Source of the DNA: Rhodospirillales bacterium
Lineage (GTDB): Bacteria; Pseudomonadota; Alphaproteobacteria; Micavibrionales; Micavibrionaceae
Direction: 5' to 3'
Length of the DNA: 64,000 bases
NCBI GenBank assembly: GCA_020638365.1
Contig: JACKIQ010000006.1
Coordinates: 1-64,000, forward strand
Positions within the stretch are counted from its first letter, which is position 1; each line of letters opens with the position of its first letter. Below, piece by piece: positions 50,744 to 58,969 of this stretch. Below the pieces are notes generated by a model, which did no database searches, was not told the DNA's origin, and saw only the letters and a list, made by a program, of their open reading frames with translations. A program made the position numbers and the translations under genes.

Positions 50744-51250
50744 ATGGCAGAGAAGAAAAATGGGAAAAACAAGCCGGCTAATAGCCTTTCCGGGCTCAGC
50801 TTTGCCGTTATCGTTCTGGTGATTCTCGGGCTTGTTTCCATTCCCGCCATGCTGTTGCTCCTGATCGGGATGCTGCCCACACTCGGCGCGTTTGTCAGCG
50901 TGGGAAGCGACGAGGGAAAGGCCGCCCGTGCTCTTTCCGTGACATGTCTTAACTTTGCCGGGTGTTTTCCTTTCCTGCTGAAGATTATCGCGAACAGCAT
51001 GAGTCTGGAGAAGGGGATGGAGATTATAACCGATCCGCTTGTGATCGTCGTGATCTATGCGACTGCGGGCGCGGGCTACATCGTCGACGCTTTGCTTTCT
51101 GGGTACATCTCCTCCTTTTTGTTCACACGGGCGCAGGCACGGCTGGCACAGATCGAAAAGAGGCAAACCGCCCTTGCCGAGCGCTGGGGCGAGGAGGTGA
51201 CGGGTCGGATTCCGCTTGATGAGGACGGATTTGCCGTGAAGAAGAAATAA
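50744..51250 (+). CDS. Three-helix membrane protein paired with the pseudokinase
   Basis: 168 residues. Three hydrophobic segments (about 21-43, 67-87, 100-124), a Lys/Asn-rich N-terminus, and a charged cytoplasmic tail (ARAQARLAQIEKRQTALAERWGEEV) that is predicted to coil. GGAGAAG precedes the ATG. The 11-bp gap to the pseudokinase gene indicates one operon. No family recognised. The promoter region for the pilus genes may lie in 51251-51434. Confidence 0.7.
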   Translation: MAEKKNGKNKPANSLSGLSFAVIVLVILGLVSIPAMLLLLIGMLPTLGAFVSVGSDEGKAARALSVTCLNFAGCFPFLLKIIANSMSLEKGMEIITDPLVIVVIYATAGAGYIVDALLSGYISSFLFTRAQARLAQIEKRQTALAERWGEEVTGRIPLDEDGFAVKKK

Positions 51251-51434
51251 CCGGGAGGGGGCGAAATGTTAACCTTTTGTTCAGAGTTTGATCTGTATTA
51301 TGTAATGTAGGGTCTGTTGTAGTATGGCCCGTAATAGGTTCGAGGAGAGCGGCGCGACCGCTTTTTTTGTGCCCGGAAACTCGAACGAATTTGTGACAAA
51401 TTTTAATAATGATAAGACAATACGGTGCAGGCAA

Positions 51435-51968
51435 ATGATTGATTTTATTAGGAAATGGCTGCGAAGAGAAGACGGCGCGACCGCCATCGAGTTCAGTCTT
51501 GTGGCTATTCCCTATTTCATGCTCAGTCTCGGCATTATGGAATTGTCCCTGATGTATGCTTCGGCCAGCCTGCTCGAAGGGGCGACGGATTCGGCCGCCC
51601 GGTTGATCCGGACCGGACAGATTCAGCAATCTTCCAGCGATCCCGAGATGATGTTCCGGGATGCGATGTGCGATTTCGTGAATGTTTTGATTGACTGTAA
51701 CGACGTTACGATCGAAGTCCGGACCATGACGAGCTACGGCGATTTCGATTCCATGGCACCTGTATTCGACGAGGACGGGAACATGGTCTCTCAAGGTTTC
51801 AACGCGGGGGGATCGAACGACCGCATCCTGATTCGCGTCGGTTACCGCTACACCATGAAGACGCCGCTGGTCGGCCCGCTTTTGAACGGGCCAGACGGAG
51901 GGACGTTGTTCATGTCCACTATTGTTTTGCAATCCGAACCGTATGAGTTTGAAGATGCCGGCGCTTAA
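51435..51968 (+). CDS. TadE-like minor pilin
   Basis: 177 residues. Pseudopilin motif REDGATAIEFSLVAIPYFMLSLGIMELSLMYA: cleavage after Gly with Glu at +5 of the mature protein. The C-terminal part is an extracytoplasmic domain with two Cys (AMC, DC). It is thought to be matured by the TadV peptidase and to help pilus assembly. ATG at 51435 puts the motif near the N-terminus; an earlier start (51324) would add an odd leader. Ends inside the next gene. Confidence 0.88.
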   Translation: MIDFIRKWLRREDGATAIEFSLVAIPYFMLSLGIMELSLMYASASLLEGATDSAARLIRTGQIQQSSSDPEMMFRDAMCDFVNVLIDCNDVTIEVRTMTSYGDFDSMAPVFDEDGNMVSQGFNAGGSNDRILIRVGYRYTMKTPLVGPLLNGPDGGTLFMSTIVLQSEPYEFEDAGA

Positions 51969-52500
51969 GATAAAAATTTCAGGTTTTCTGAGCCGATGGA
52001 TTAAGGAAGAGGACGCGTTGGCCGGAACAGAGGCCGCGATGATCTTTCCGGTCATGCTCGTGCTTTTCCTTGGGCTTTTCGATGTCGGCAACGGGATCCT
52101 GGCCAACCAGAAAACGATCCGCGCTTCGCAAATCGTCGCGGACCTAGTCGCCCGGAAGAACGTTGTCAGCGGCACGGACGTCAACGAAGCGGTGATCGCC
52201 GGGGAACTGGCTTTCGAGCCTCTGGACAAGTCTACGTACGGGGTGGACATCATCAGTATTCGATTCGACGACGATACAGCCGATCCGCAGATCGTATGGC
52301 GCGATACACGGAACATGAGTCCTATTCCCGACGTGTTCGACCGGGTCGACGCCTTGAAGCTGCCCGGGGAGGGGGTTGTCGTCGTTGCCGTGACTTATAG
52401 TTTCGAGCCGGTCTTTTCCGGTTTTGTCGTCGATACGTTCAATATGATGGAGGTCGGGTTCAGCCGCGGACGCAGCAGCCCGGTCGTCAACCATGAGTAA
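51955..52500 (+). CDS. TadE/TadG-like minor pilin
   Basis: 181 residues. N-terminal KEEDALAGTEAAMIFPVMLVLFLGLFDVGNGILANQ is the TadE-type hydrophobic segment with Glu in the expected place. The soluble part lacks a vWA domain. It overlaps the preceding gene by 14 bp and TadG by 8 bp, so all three are co-translated. Confidence 0.85.
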   Translation: MPALKIKISGFLSRWIKEEDALAGTEAAMIFPVMLVLFLGLFDVGNGILANQKTIRASQIVADLVARKNVVSGTDVNEAVIAGELAFEPLDKSTYGVDIISIRFDDDTADPQIVWRDTRNMSPIPDVFDRVDALKLPGEGVVVVAVTYSFEPVFSGFVVDTFNMMEVGFSRGRSSPVVNHE

Positions 52501-54088
52501 AAACGCTTTAACTGCGCCTGAAAGGAAGTGCGTCATGACCTGCGTAAACCCCATTAAAGACTTCGTGAGCGGTATAAAACAGCTCTGCCGCCGATACTGG
52601 AGAGACACCACGGGAACGATCGTGGTGGCGTTTGGTATCATGGCCCCTCTCCTGATCGGGATGGCGGGGATGTCTCTTGATTACTCGCAAGCCTATCTTG
52701 TTCGCTCACGGCTGGCGCAGGCGCTGGACGCTGCGGCGCTGGCTGCCGCGGCTTATTCTTCCAGCGAGGCGGAGATACAGCAGCGTGTGCAGGATTTCTT
52801 TGACGCCAACTATCCTGAAGAAAAGCTGGGCGTGACGTTTGACCCGGTTGTGCAAGTGGTCGGGGACGAAGTGCGCGTTACGGGATATGCGACTTACAAC
52901 ACGATGTTCCTTAAGGTTCTGGGGATCGACACGATCGACGTTTCGGCTTCTACCATCGTGGTGCGCGAGATCCAGGGGCTTGAAGTGGCTCTGGTCCTCG
53001 ACAATACCGGGTCGATGGCGTGGAACGACAATATCACGGCCCTTAAGACTGGAACAGAGAACTTTATCAATATCCTTTTCGATAACGCTTCGGCCCCTGA
53101 AAACGTGCGGATCGGCATGGTTCCGTTTGCGAATACCGTGAATGTCGGGCGGCGCGGGCTCGGGCTTAATCCCGACGGATCGACCTATGCTGACGGCACG
53201 TCTTTCGTGACCTTGCCGAGCGGTGTGAGTTATACGACTTATCACAATACGAGCGCAGGATGGTACGGGTGTGTCGTAGAACACAAGGAAGACGGTTATG
53301 ATACCGGCGCTACGCACGAGCCCAATACCTACGGGCAGCTCTGGCGCAGCGGTTCGGACTGGGACGGGCACGGGTGGAATCCCGGAGTCAACAGCAACGA
53401 CCCCTATAATTACGACGTTCTTGATAATTACGAGGGGCCCTGGGATATCTATTCTTTCGGGAAGGTTATCGGATATGACCAGTATTGCTCCGGAAGCGGA
53501 TACAGCGCCTCTCGTTGCAGTAACTGCGGCGGGGATGAAAAGTGTAATTCCACCTATTGTTTCTGCCGGAACAGCACCCCGAACCAAGGGTGCCCGTATG
53601 CGCACATCATGCCTCTGACCAGCGATCGGGACGCGTTGCTGGATCACGTGGATACGATGACCCCGGACGGGAATACGCTGGGCAATATCGGGATGGCGTG
53701 GGGTGCACGCATTCTTTCTCCCGAGTATCCTTTCGAGGAGGCCCATGCCTGGGATAACTTCTACTGGAAGAAGGCGATCGTCATGATGACGGACGGGGAC
53801 AACACCGAAAACGGCACGTATTCGTCCTTCTGGTTTACGGGTAAGAACAACATGAACGTGACGAAGTTCAACGACCGGTTCGCCGAAACGTGTGAGGCTC
53901 TCAAGGATCAGGGGGTTCAGGTCTACACGATCACCTTTACCTCCGGGATCAGCGAATCGACCAAGGATTACTTCCGTGAATGTGCGAGCAGCGAGGACCA
54001 GTATTTCGATGCGCCGACACAAGAAGAACTGATCGACGTGTTCGAGACGATCGCCCGCGAGTTGAGCAATCTTCATATCAAGGGTTAA
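52493..54088 (+). CDS. tadG: TadG-like pilus protein with vWA domain and Cys-rich insert
   Basis: 531 residues. N-terminal helix TGTIVVAFGIMAPLLIGMAGMSLDYSQA is the TadG anchor. A vWA domain follows: VLDNTGSMAW (MIDAS 1) and VMMTDGDNT (MIDAS 3). Between them is a long insertion with seven cysteines at 332, 342, 345, 351, 356, 358 and 367, plus many Tyr and Asn. This insertion is not usual for TadG. Likely surface-exposed and disulfide-bonded. Ends at a terminator. Confidence 0.9.
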   Translation: MSKNALTAPERKCVMTCVNPIKDFVSGIKQLCRRYWRDTTGTIVVAFGIMAPLLIGMAGMSLDYSQAYLVRSRLAQALDAAALAAAAYSSSEAEIQQRVQDFFDANYPEEKLGVTFDPVVQVVGDEVRVTGYATYNTMFLKVLGIDTIDVSASTIVVREIQGLEVALVLDNTGSMAWNDNITALKTGTENFINILFDNASAPENVRIGMVPFANTVNVGRRGLGLNPDGSTYADGTSFVTLPSGVSYTTYHNTSAGWYGCVVEHKEDGYDTGATHEPNTYGQLWRSGSDWDGHGWNPGVNSNDPYNYDVLDNYEGPWDIYSFGKVIGYDQYCSGSGYSASRCSNCGGDEKCNSTYCFCRNSTPNQGCPYAHIMPLTSDRDALLDHVDTMTPDGNTLGNIGMAWGARILSPEYPFEEAHAWDNFYWKKAIVMMTDGDNTENGTYSSFWFTGKNNMNVTKFNDRFAETCEALKDQGVQVYTITFTSGISESTKDYFRECASSEDQYFDAPTQEELIDVFETIARELSNLHIKG

Positions 54089-54126
54089 TCAATAGCTGAA
54101 ATACAGCGCCCTACTAAGTATAATTG

Positions 54127-54156
54127 AAACACCCGCACATCACGCGGGTGTTTCTG
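54127..54156 (+). terminator. Rho-independent terminator of the tadE-tadG unit
   Basis: AAACACCCGC and GCGGGTGTTT form a perfect 10-bp stem with a 7-base loop followed by CTG; the T-run is inside the right arm. 38 bp past the tadG stop. Confidence 0.8.
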
Positions 54157-54458
54157 TTCAGGGCGTTATATTATTTCTTAAATATGCAAGCTATTGTGAG
54201 TGTATTCAAGTAACTCAAAGATATTACCTGTGTTTTTGTTTATCTATACTTGATGTATAAAATTTTATATAAATACTTTTATAATTCTCTCTATAAAATG
54301 TTTTATTTTTGTAATAAAAATAATTTGTTACTTGTGTTTTTTAAGAATTTTTTAATCGTCTTCACGGTAATATGGAATTATCGGTTAGGAGCTTCACTGG
54401 TTACGCTGCGAAAAGCCGAGATGAAGCCAACATACAGACTTTAAAAAGGAGATAGAAC
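54157..54458 (+). promoter_or_regulatory. AT-rich leader of the flp pilin gene
   Basis: About 300 bp with no gene, far more AT-rich than its surroundings, with runs such as AAAATTTTATATAAA. It lies between a terminator and the strong pilin ribosome-binding site AAGGAG (54446-54451). A pilin promoter with long upstream AT-rich (curved or UP-element-like) DNA is the best guess. Confidence 0.5.
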
Positions 54459-54638
54459 ATGTTGAACAAACTGATTGCATTCAAGGAAGCTTACCTTAAA
54501 AACGAGGACGGTGCGACCGCTATTGAATACGGTCTGATCGCCGCCGGTATCGGCCTTGCGATTTCCGTTGTCGTGTTCCTGCTCGGGGACGACCTGGTCG
54601 CGATGTTCGAAAACATCCAGACTGCTCTGACGTCTTAA
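54459..54638 (+). CDS. flp: Flp-type major pilin
   Basis: 59 residues. EDGATAIEYGLIAAGIGLA is the classic Flp motif: cleavage after G18, Glu at +5, Tyr at +6; the hydrophobic spine continues to LGDDLVAMFENI. AAGGAG is 7 bases before the ATG. It is the major subunit of Tad pili, used for adhesion. Paralogue of the orphan pilin at 20337. A terminator follows, so much of the transcript should stop here. Confidence 0.95.
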   Translation: MLNKLIAFKEAYLKNEDGATAIEYGLIAAGIGLAISVVVFLLGDDLVAMFENIQTALTS

Positions 54639-54701
54639 TCGACACAGACAACTCACAGGATTTGTTGGTTTTTTCATTCTTGTGAAGTTCCTAGATTACC
54701 G

Positions 54702-54736
54702 AAAAGCCCGCCATCATATCTCCGGCGGGCTTTTTC
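54702..54736 (+). terminator. Rho-independent terminator of the flp gene
   Basis: AAAAGCCCGCC (54702-54712) pairs with GGCGGGCTTTT (54724-54734), 11 bp perfect, followed by TCTCTTTT. This separates the abundant pilin message from the assembly genes. Confidence 0.88.
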
Positions 54737-54822
54737 TCTTTTATAATTTGTCGTTGACAGTTTTTGATGATTTTTAGCTTTCAATCGCTTTTCCACGACT
54801 TTTTATATAGGCTTCGTAATTG

Positions 54823-55365
54823 ATGTTTTTGCTTGTCCTGTTTCTTTTTTCGATTTTTCTGGCTTTGGGAGCCGGTGTTTTGTCAGCCCTGTCGGATTTG
54901 CGGGGAATGACTATCCCCAATATTTACAGCTTTATCGTGATCGTTTCGTTTTTAATTGCTTACGCTTCTTTGTGGGTCAACGGGAGCGAAAAAGCAGTCT
55001 GGCCGTTTGCCGCTCATCTGCTATCCGGGGTATTGACGTTTTCAATTACGGCCTTATTGTTTTCATTCAGAACACTCGGCGCAGCAGATTCGAAGTTGGC
55101 TACAAGCTACGCCTTATGGTTCAGGTTAAGTGATTTGCCCTTGTTCCTGGCGTATATGACTTTTGCCGGTGGGCTGGTCGCGGTTGCGGCGCTTGTGATT
55201 CGAAGGCGGAAGCCTTTTAAATCGCCGCGAGAAGGAAGCTGGGTTTACAGGCTTCAGAACGGCGAAAGCAAAGTACCCTACGGTGTGGCCATTTTTGCGG
55301 GGGCTTTGGCGGCTTTTTTAAAAGCCGGGTATTTCAGAGGTGATTTTTTATCGGCCTTTCTGTAA
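54823..55365 (+). CDS. cpaA: Flp prepilin peptidase, TadV/CpaA type
   Basis: 180 residues, about six membrane helices. Catalytic aspartates: D25 in SDLRGMTIPN and D89 in LGAADSK. The second motif is usually GxGD; here it is GAAD. It cleaves the leader of Flp and TadE prepilins on the cytoplasmic face. ATG at 54823 is directly preceded by an in-frame TTG; the ATG is preferred. Confidence 0.9.
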   Translation: MFLLVLFLFSIFLALGAGVLSALSDLRGMTIPNIYSFIVIVSFLIAYASLWVNGSEKAVWPFAAHLLSGVLTFSITALLFSFRTLGAADSKLATSYALWFRLSDLPLFLAYMTFAGGLVAVAALVIRRRKPFKSPREGSWVYRLQNGESKVPYGVAIFAGALAAFLKAGYFRGDFLSAFL

Positions 55366-55542
55366 AGGCTTCGCTGAAAAACCGGTGTCTGCGTTTTATC
55401 TTATGTTAATAAAAAAACTATATTATGGAAATGTAGCTTTTTTCTGCTTGTTTAGTTTTCTTGAGTTTTCAGCGTTTTTGTTCAACTGCGTTATCTGTGT
55501 GATGTGATGAATGTACCCGGACCTTCTAGGGGTTTTAGTCTT

Positions 55543-56427
55543 ATGAACAAGAATATTCTTATCGTTCTTGGGGGCGCCGTGCTTGCGGCTGTTCTCGTTG
55601 CCGTTCTGGTGCAGGTTTCGCTGGGCGGCAAGAAGGGGGGAAGCGCCAGCGCCGAAATGGTCGAGGTGCTTGTCGCCGCGCGTGACCTGAAAATCGGGGA
55701 CGAGCTCTCTGACGGGGATATGCGCTGGCAGGAATGGCCGAAAGGTTCCTTATTCAGAGGAGCGATCAAGCGCGAGGACGAGCAGGAGGCCGCCGAGGCC
55801 CTTGAGGGGCGTTTGCGCCGCGATGTGGCTAAGGACGAAGCCGTTCTCAAAAGTTTTCTTCTGCGCGAGAAAGCCGGTAATTTCGTGGCTAACAGCCTTG
55901 AACCGGGCATGCGCGCCATGGCGATCAAGGTCGAGGCGAAGACCATGGTAGGCGGGTTTATCAAGCCCGGCGATTTCGTGGATGTCGTAATGACCTACAA
56001 GCTGAACATCAAGGCGGACAAGAACGAGGCGCCCGGTTTGCAGACTCTTGTGAATATGAATGTGGATAAGTGGGCCAGCGAAACGATTCTCCAGCGCGTG
56101 AGAGTTCTGGCGATTGACCAGACGGCGGAGTTCGAGGACGACAAGGACGAAGCGGAAGTCGGGAAAACCGTTACGCTGGCGGTTGACGCCCAACAGGCTG
56201 AGAAACTGGCTTTGGCTGCGGAGTTCGGCAAGATTACGCTGGCTCTCAGAGCGGTCGGAGACGATGTGGTTCGCGAAGAGCGGGCGTGGCCGACGGTGAC
56301 CGACGCGCGGATGACGCATATCGACGACGAGATCATGCATCAATACAATTCCATGAAAATGAACACGGGGACTGGCGTTCGGCGCAATGTTGTGAGAATC
56401 TATAACGGGACGTCCGGTTCCGAGTAG
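55543..56427 (+). CDS. cpaB: Flp pilus assembly protein CpaB (RcpC)
   Basis: 294 residues. Membrane anchor ILIVLGGAVLAAVLVAVLVQV, then a SAF domain: VEVLVAARDLKIGDELSDGDMRWQEWPKGSL, and the RcpC core AIKVEAKTMVGGFIKPGDFVDVVMTYKL. Helps the secretin channel. An in-frame ATG 13 codons earlier is less likely; the chosen one starts with the anchor. Followed by 113 bp, then cpaC. Confidence 0.92.
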   Translation: MNKNILIVLGGAVLAAVLVAVLVQVSLGGKKGGSASAEMVEVLVAARDLKIGDELSDGDMRWQEWPKGSLFRGAIKREDEQEAAEALEGRLRRDVAKDEAVLKSFLLREKAGNFVANSLEPGMRAMAIKVEAKTMVGGFIKPGDFVDVVMTYKLNIKADKNEAPGLQTLVNMNVDKWASETILQRVRVLAIDQTAEFEDDKDEAEVGKTVTLAVDAQQAEKLALAAEFGKITLALRAVGDDVVREERAWPTVTDARMTHIDDEIMHQYNSMKMNTGTGVRRNVVRIYNGTSGSE

Positions 56428-56540
56428 TGTTTTATCCTGCGTTAGGTTTTATCCGTTTCTTAAGCTTTCTGCGTTTTCTTTCCTGCGTTTTCTGAGTCAT
56501 GTTTTTAAGTGCAACAGCTAGATATCTGAAAGACAACACG

Positions 56541-58022
56541 ATGAATGGGTTTTGTTCCAGATTGCGCGGTGTTTTTGTTTTCGCTGTGCTGACGGTGTGT
56601 CTTGTGGCGAGTACCGGGGCGTTTATGAGCGCCCATGCCGGGAAGGGGGATCTGGACCCTATCCACAAGAAGGCAGCGCCTCCCGTGGATATTCCTCTGG
56701 GCAAGGCCGAGATTATCGCGCTGGATAATGCCGTTTCGGATATCCTTGTGGCCAACCCCGCGGTCGTTGATGTGCAGGCAATCCAGTCCAACAGGCTTTA
56801 TGTCGTCGGGCTTTCTGTCGGGGATACGAATATCATCGCGCTGGATTCCTCCGGGAATGTCGTGCGCAAGGTCGACGTCCACGTTTCCTACGATCTTCAG
56901 GCGATCCAGAGCCTTGTCGAGAGGCTTTTTCCTAAGGAAGAGGCGAAGGTCGGTTCCGTACATGACCAGATCTACCTGACCGGGACGGTTTCAACGCCCG
57001 AGTCCGCGTCCAAAATCGCCAATCTTGTCGCGCATTATGTCAGCGACCTGACCGATCAGGAGGGGCAGATCGATTCGATCATATCCAACCTGCTTGAAGT
57101 CCGCGGCGAGCAGCAAGTGATGCTTCAAGTCAAGATTGTTGAGGCGAAGCGTAGCGTTTTAAAGGAGCTGGGTGTCAATACCAGCGTCAACGATCCGAAC
57201 GAGCTTTCAGCAGTCCGGATTTTTGACCGCGTTCCGCCGACCCAGTTAATTGACGGAACAGACGCCCTGCAGCTGGGCGGGGCTGAGGGTTTGACGCTTT
57301 CCCAGGACGCTATCGGCACAGCGGGGCTGCTTTTCGATACCGGGCTTAAGGGTATCGGGCAGGTCGGCTTGTTCCTTGATGCGCTGGAGGAAGAAGGACT
57401 GATCAACGTTCTGGCCGAGCCGAACCTGACCGCGGTTTCAGGGCAGCAGGCCGGGTTCCTTGCAGGCGGTGAATTCCCGGTTCCGACGGGCCGCGACCAG
57501 TTCGGGAATATCACGATCGAGTTCCGCGAGTTCGGAGTTTCGCTTAACTTCAAGCCGGCCGTCATGTCGGACAAGCGGATCAGCCTTCAGATGGACACGG
57601 AGGTGTCTTCTCTGGACAACACCAACGCCGTCGTTCTGGCCGATCTTGTCGTGCCGGGGCTGGATATAAGACGGGCTCAGACGACTATCGAACTGCCCAG
57701 CGGGGGGAGCCTTATGATTGCGGGGCTGCTTCAGTCCGAATCGGTGAAAGGGCTTTCCGGTCTACCGGGGATCAAGGATACGCCGGTGCTCGGCAAGCTC
57801 GTGTCGTCGGACAGTTTCCGCCGTGACGAGACGGAACTGGTCGTTATCGTAACCGGGTATCTTGTCGGGTCCTACAAGGACAACGAGCGGGCGGTTTCCG
57901 TTAACAGGAAAGAGCAGGGACCGCTGGCCAACGTGTTTTCAAGGAATGTGCGCCGCAAGTATGATATCGAGGATGAGTCGGTTTTCACCGCATCCGGCGC
58001 TTATGGTTACATGCTGGATTAG
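56541..58022 (+). CDS. cpaC: Flp pilus secretin CpaC (RcpA)
   Basis: 493 residues. Long signal peptide ending at AHA-GKG. A BON-like pilus domain (NAVSDILVANPAVVDVQAIQSNRLYVVGLSVGDTNI), then the secretin core: VMLQVKIVEAKRSVLKELGVN, LNVLAEPNLTAVSGQQAGFLAGGEFPVP and SGGSLMIAGLL. Forms the outer-membrane channel for the pilus. A start at 56499 is also open. Confidence 0.93.
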   Translation: MNGFCSRLRGVFVFAVLTVCLVASTGAFMSAHAGKGDLDPIHKKAAPPVDIPLGKAEIIALDNAVSDILVANPAVVDVQAIQSNRLYVVGLSVGDTNIIALDSSGNVVRKVDVHVSYDLQAIQSLVERLFPKEEAKVGSVHDQIYLTGTVSTPESASKIANLVAHYVSDLTDQEGQIDSIISNLLEVRGEQQVMLQVKIVEAKRSVLKELGVNTSVNDPNELSAVRIFDRVPPTQLIDGTDALQLGGAEGLTLSQDAIGTAGLLFDTGLKGIGQVGLFLDALEEEGLINVLAEPNLTAVSGQQAGFLAGGEFPVPTGRDQFGNITIEFREFGVSLNFKPAVMSDKRISLQMDTEVSSLDNTNAVVLADLVVPGLDIRRAQTTIELPSGGSLMIAGLLQSESVKGLSGLPGIKDTPVLGKLVSSDSFRRDETELVVIVTGYLVGSYKDNERAVSVNRKEQGPLANVFSRNVRRKYDIEDESVFTASGAYGYMLD

Positions 58023-58044
58023 AACGGGCAGGAGTTATTACAAT

Positions 58045-58713
58045 ATGTCTTTAAAATCAGGTTTGAAGATAAAGCTTCTTTTGACGGGTGCGGTTGTCAC
58101 GCTTTCTCCGGCGCTGCTCGGCGGATGTGAAATGTATGCGCCCGCGACGCTTTCAACCGAGAAAATAGAAGTTCACGAGGAGCCATATTTCCTTAATGTA
58201 TCCGCACAAGAGGCGGACGAGGAGATGGCGGCACGCATCGCGCATCACTATGCCCGTCATGCGGGCGGGCCTCTGAAGCTCGGGGTGACCTACGATTCAA
58301 AAAATTACCGTAATACGGCGATGAAAGCTTCGCAGAAGGCCGCCGATCTGGCGAAGGCGCTTCGCGAAAACGGCGTTGATCAGGTCGAAACGGACATCCT
58401 GCCCGTTCACGGGCAGGGGGACGAGTCGCGTGTTCTGGTCTCCTATGATTCATTCAGCGCGCATGCCCCTGCGAATTGTTCGACCATGCCGGGGGTGGAA
58501 AATCGTGTTGTCGAATATGATCAGGATTACCGTCTTGGCTGCACGATCCAGACGATGGTCGCCAAGCAGGTTTCACGCCCCAAGGATCTCGAAGGGCAGG
58601 GTGCCACGGGCGAAAATACCGACGGACGAAGCGCGACGAATATTGTCGATCTTGTCCGGTCAGGCGCAGAGAACAAGGAACTGGGCGGCGAGTCCGCTTC
58701 GGGGCAGAACTGA
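58045..58713 (+). CDS. cpaD: Flp pilus lipoprotein CpaD
   Basis: 222 residues. Lipobox LGGC (SPALLGGCEMYAP). CpaD core: EEPYFLNVSAQEADEEMAARIAHHYARHAGGPLKLGVTYD, DQVETDILPVHGQGDESRVLVSYDSF, and GCTIQTMVAKQVSRPKDLEG. It probably pilots the CpaC secretin to the outer membrane. GGAG sits 10 bases before the ATG. Follows cpaC by 22 bp. Confidence 0.9.
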   Translation: MSLKSGLKIKLLLTGAVVTLSPALLGGCEMYAPATLSTEKIEVHEEPYFLNVSAQEADEEMAARIAHHYARHAGGPLKLGVTYDSKNYRNTAMKASQKAADLAKALRENGVDQVETDILPVHGQGDESRVLVSYDSFSAHAPANCSTMPGVENRVVEYDQDYRLGCTIQTMVAKQVSRPKDLEGQGATGENTDGRSATNIVDLVRSGAENKELGGESASGQN

Positions 58714-58969
58714 TTTCCGTATTTTTTCTTTGTGAACGAGACCATATCTTTATACGCGGTCTTTTTCGAGTCCATGAGACTCAACGCCATGGATTGCGCT
58801 CTTGCGCGGTGTTCGATTCTGTATTTTTCATATTCCGTTAACCCCTTGTCTTATTAGGATATTCTTAAGGTCCTGCTGTTAGAGTGTGCGCAGGGAAACC
58901 TCTCTATGAACAGTCAATTATGAGCAGATCGGGTCCGGTTCACGGGCGAAAATACAGGTAAAAAACTCC

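Noticed and set aside
52706..54076. A 456-codon open frame on the minus strand opposite tadG
   Set aside because: It lies wholly within a clear coding gene, has no family features and a His/Arg/Pro-rich composition typical of antisense frames in GC-rich DNA.
58800..58830. GTTCGATTC resembling a tRNA T-loop
   Set aside because: No acceptor, anticodon or D arm can be folded around it.
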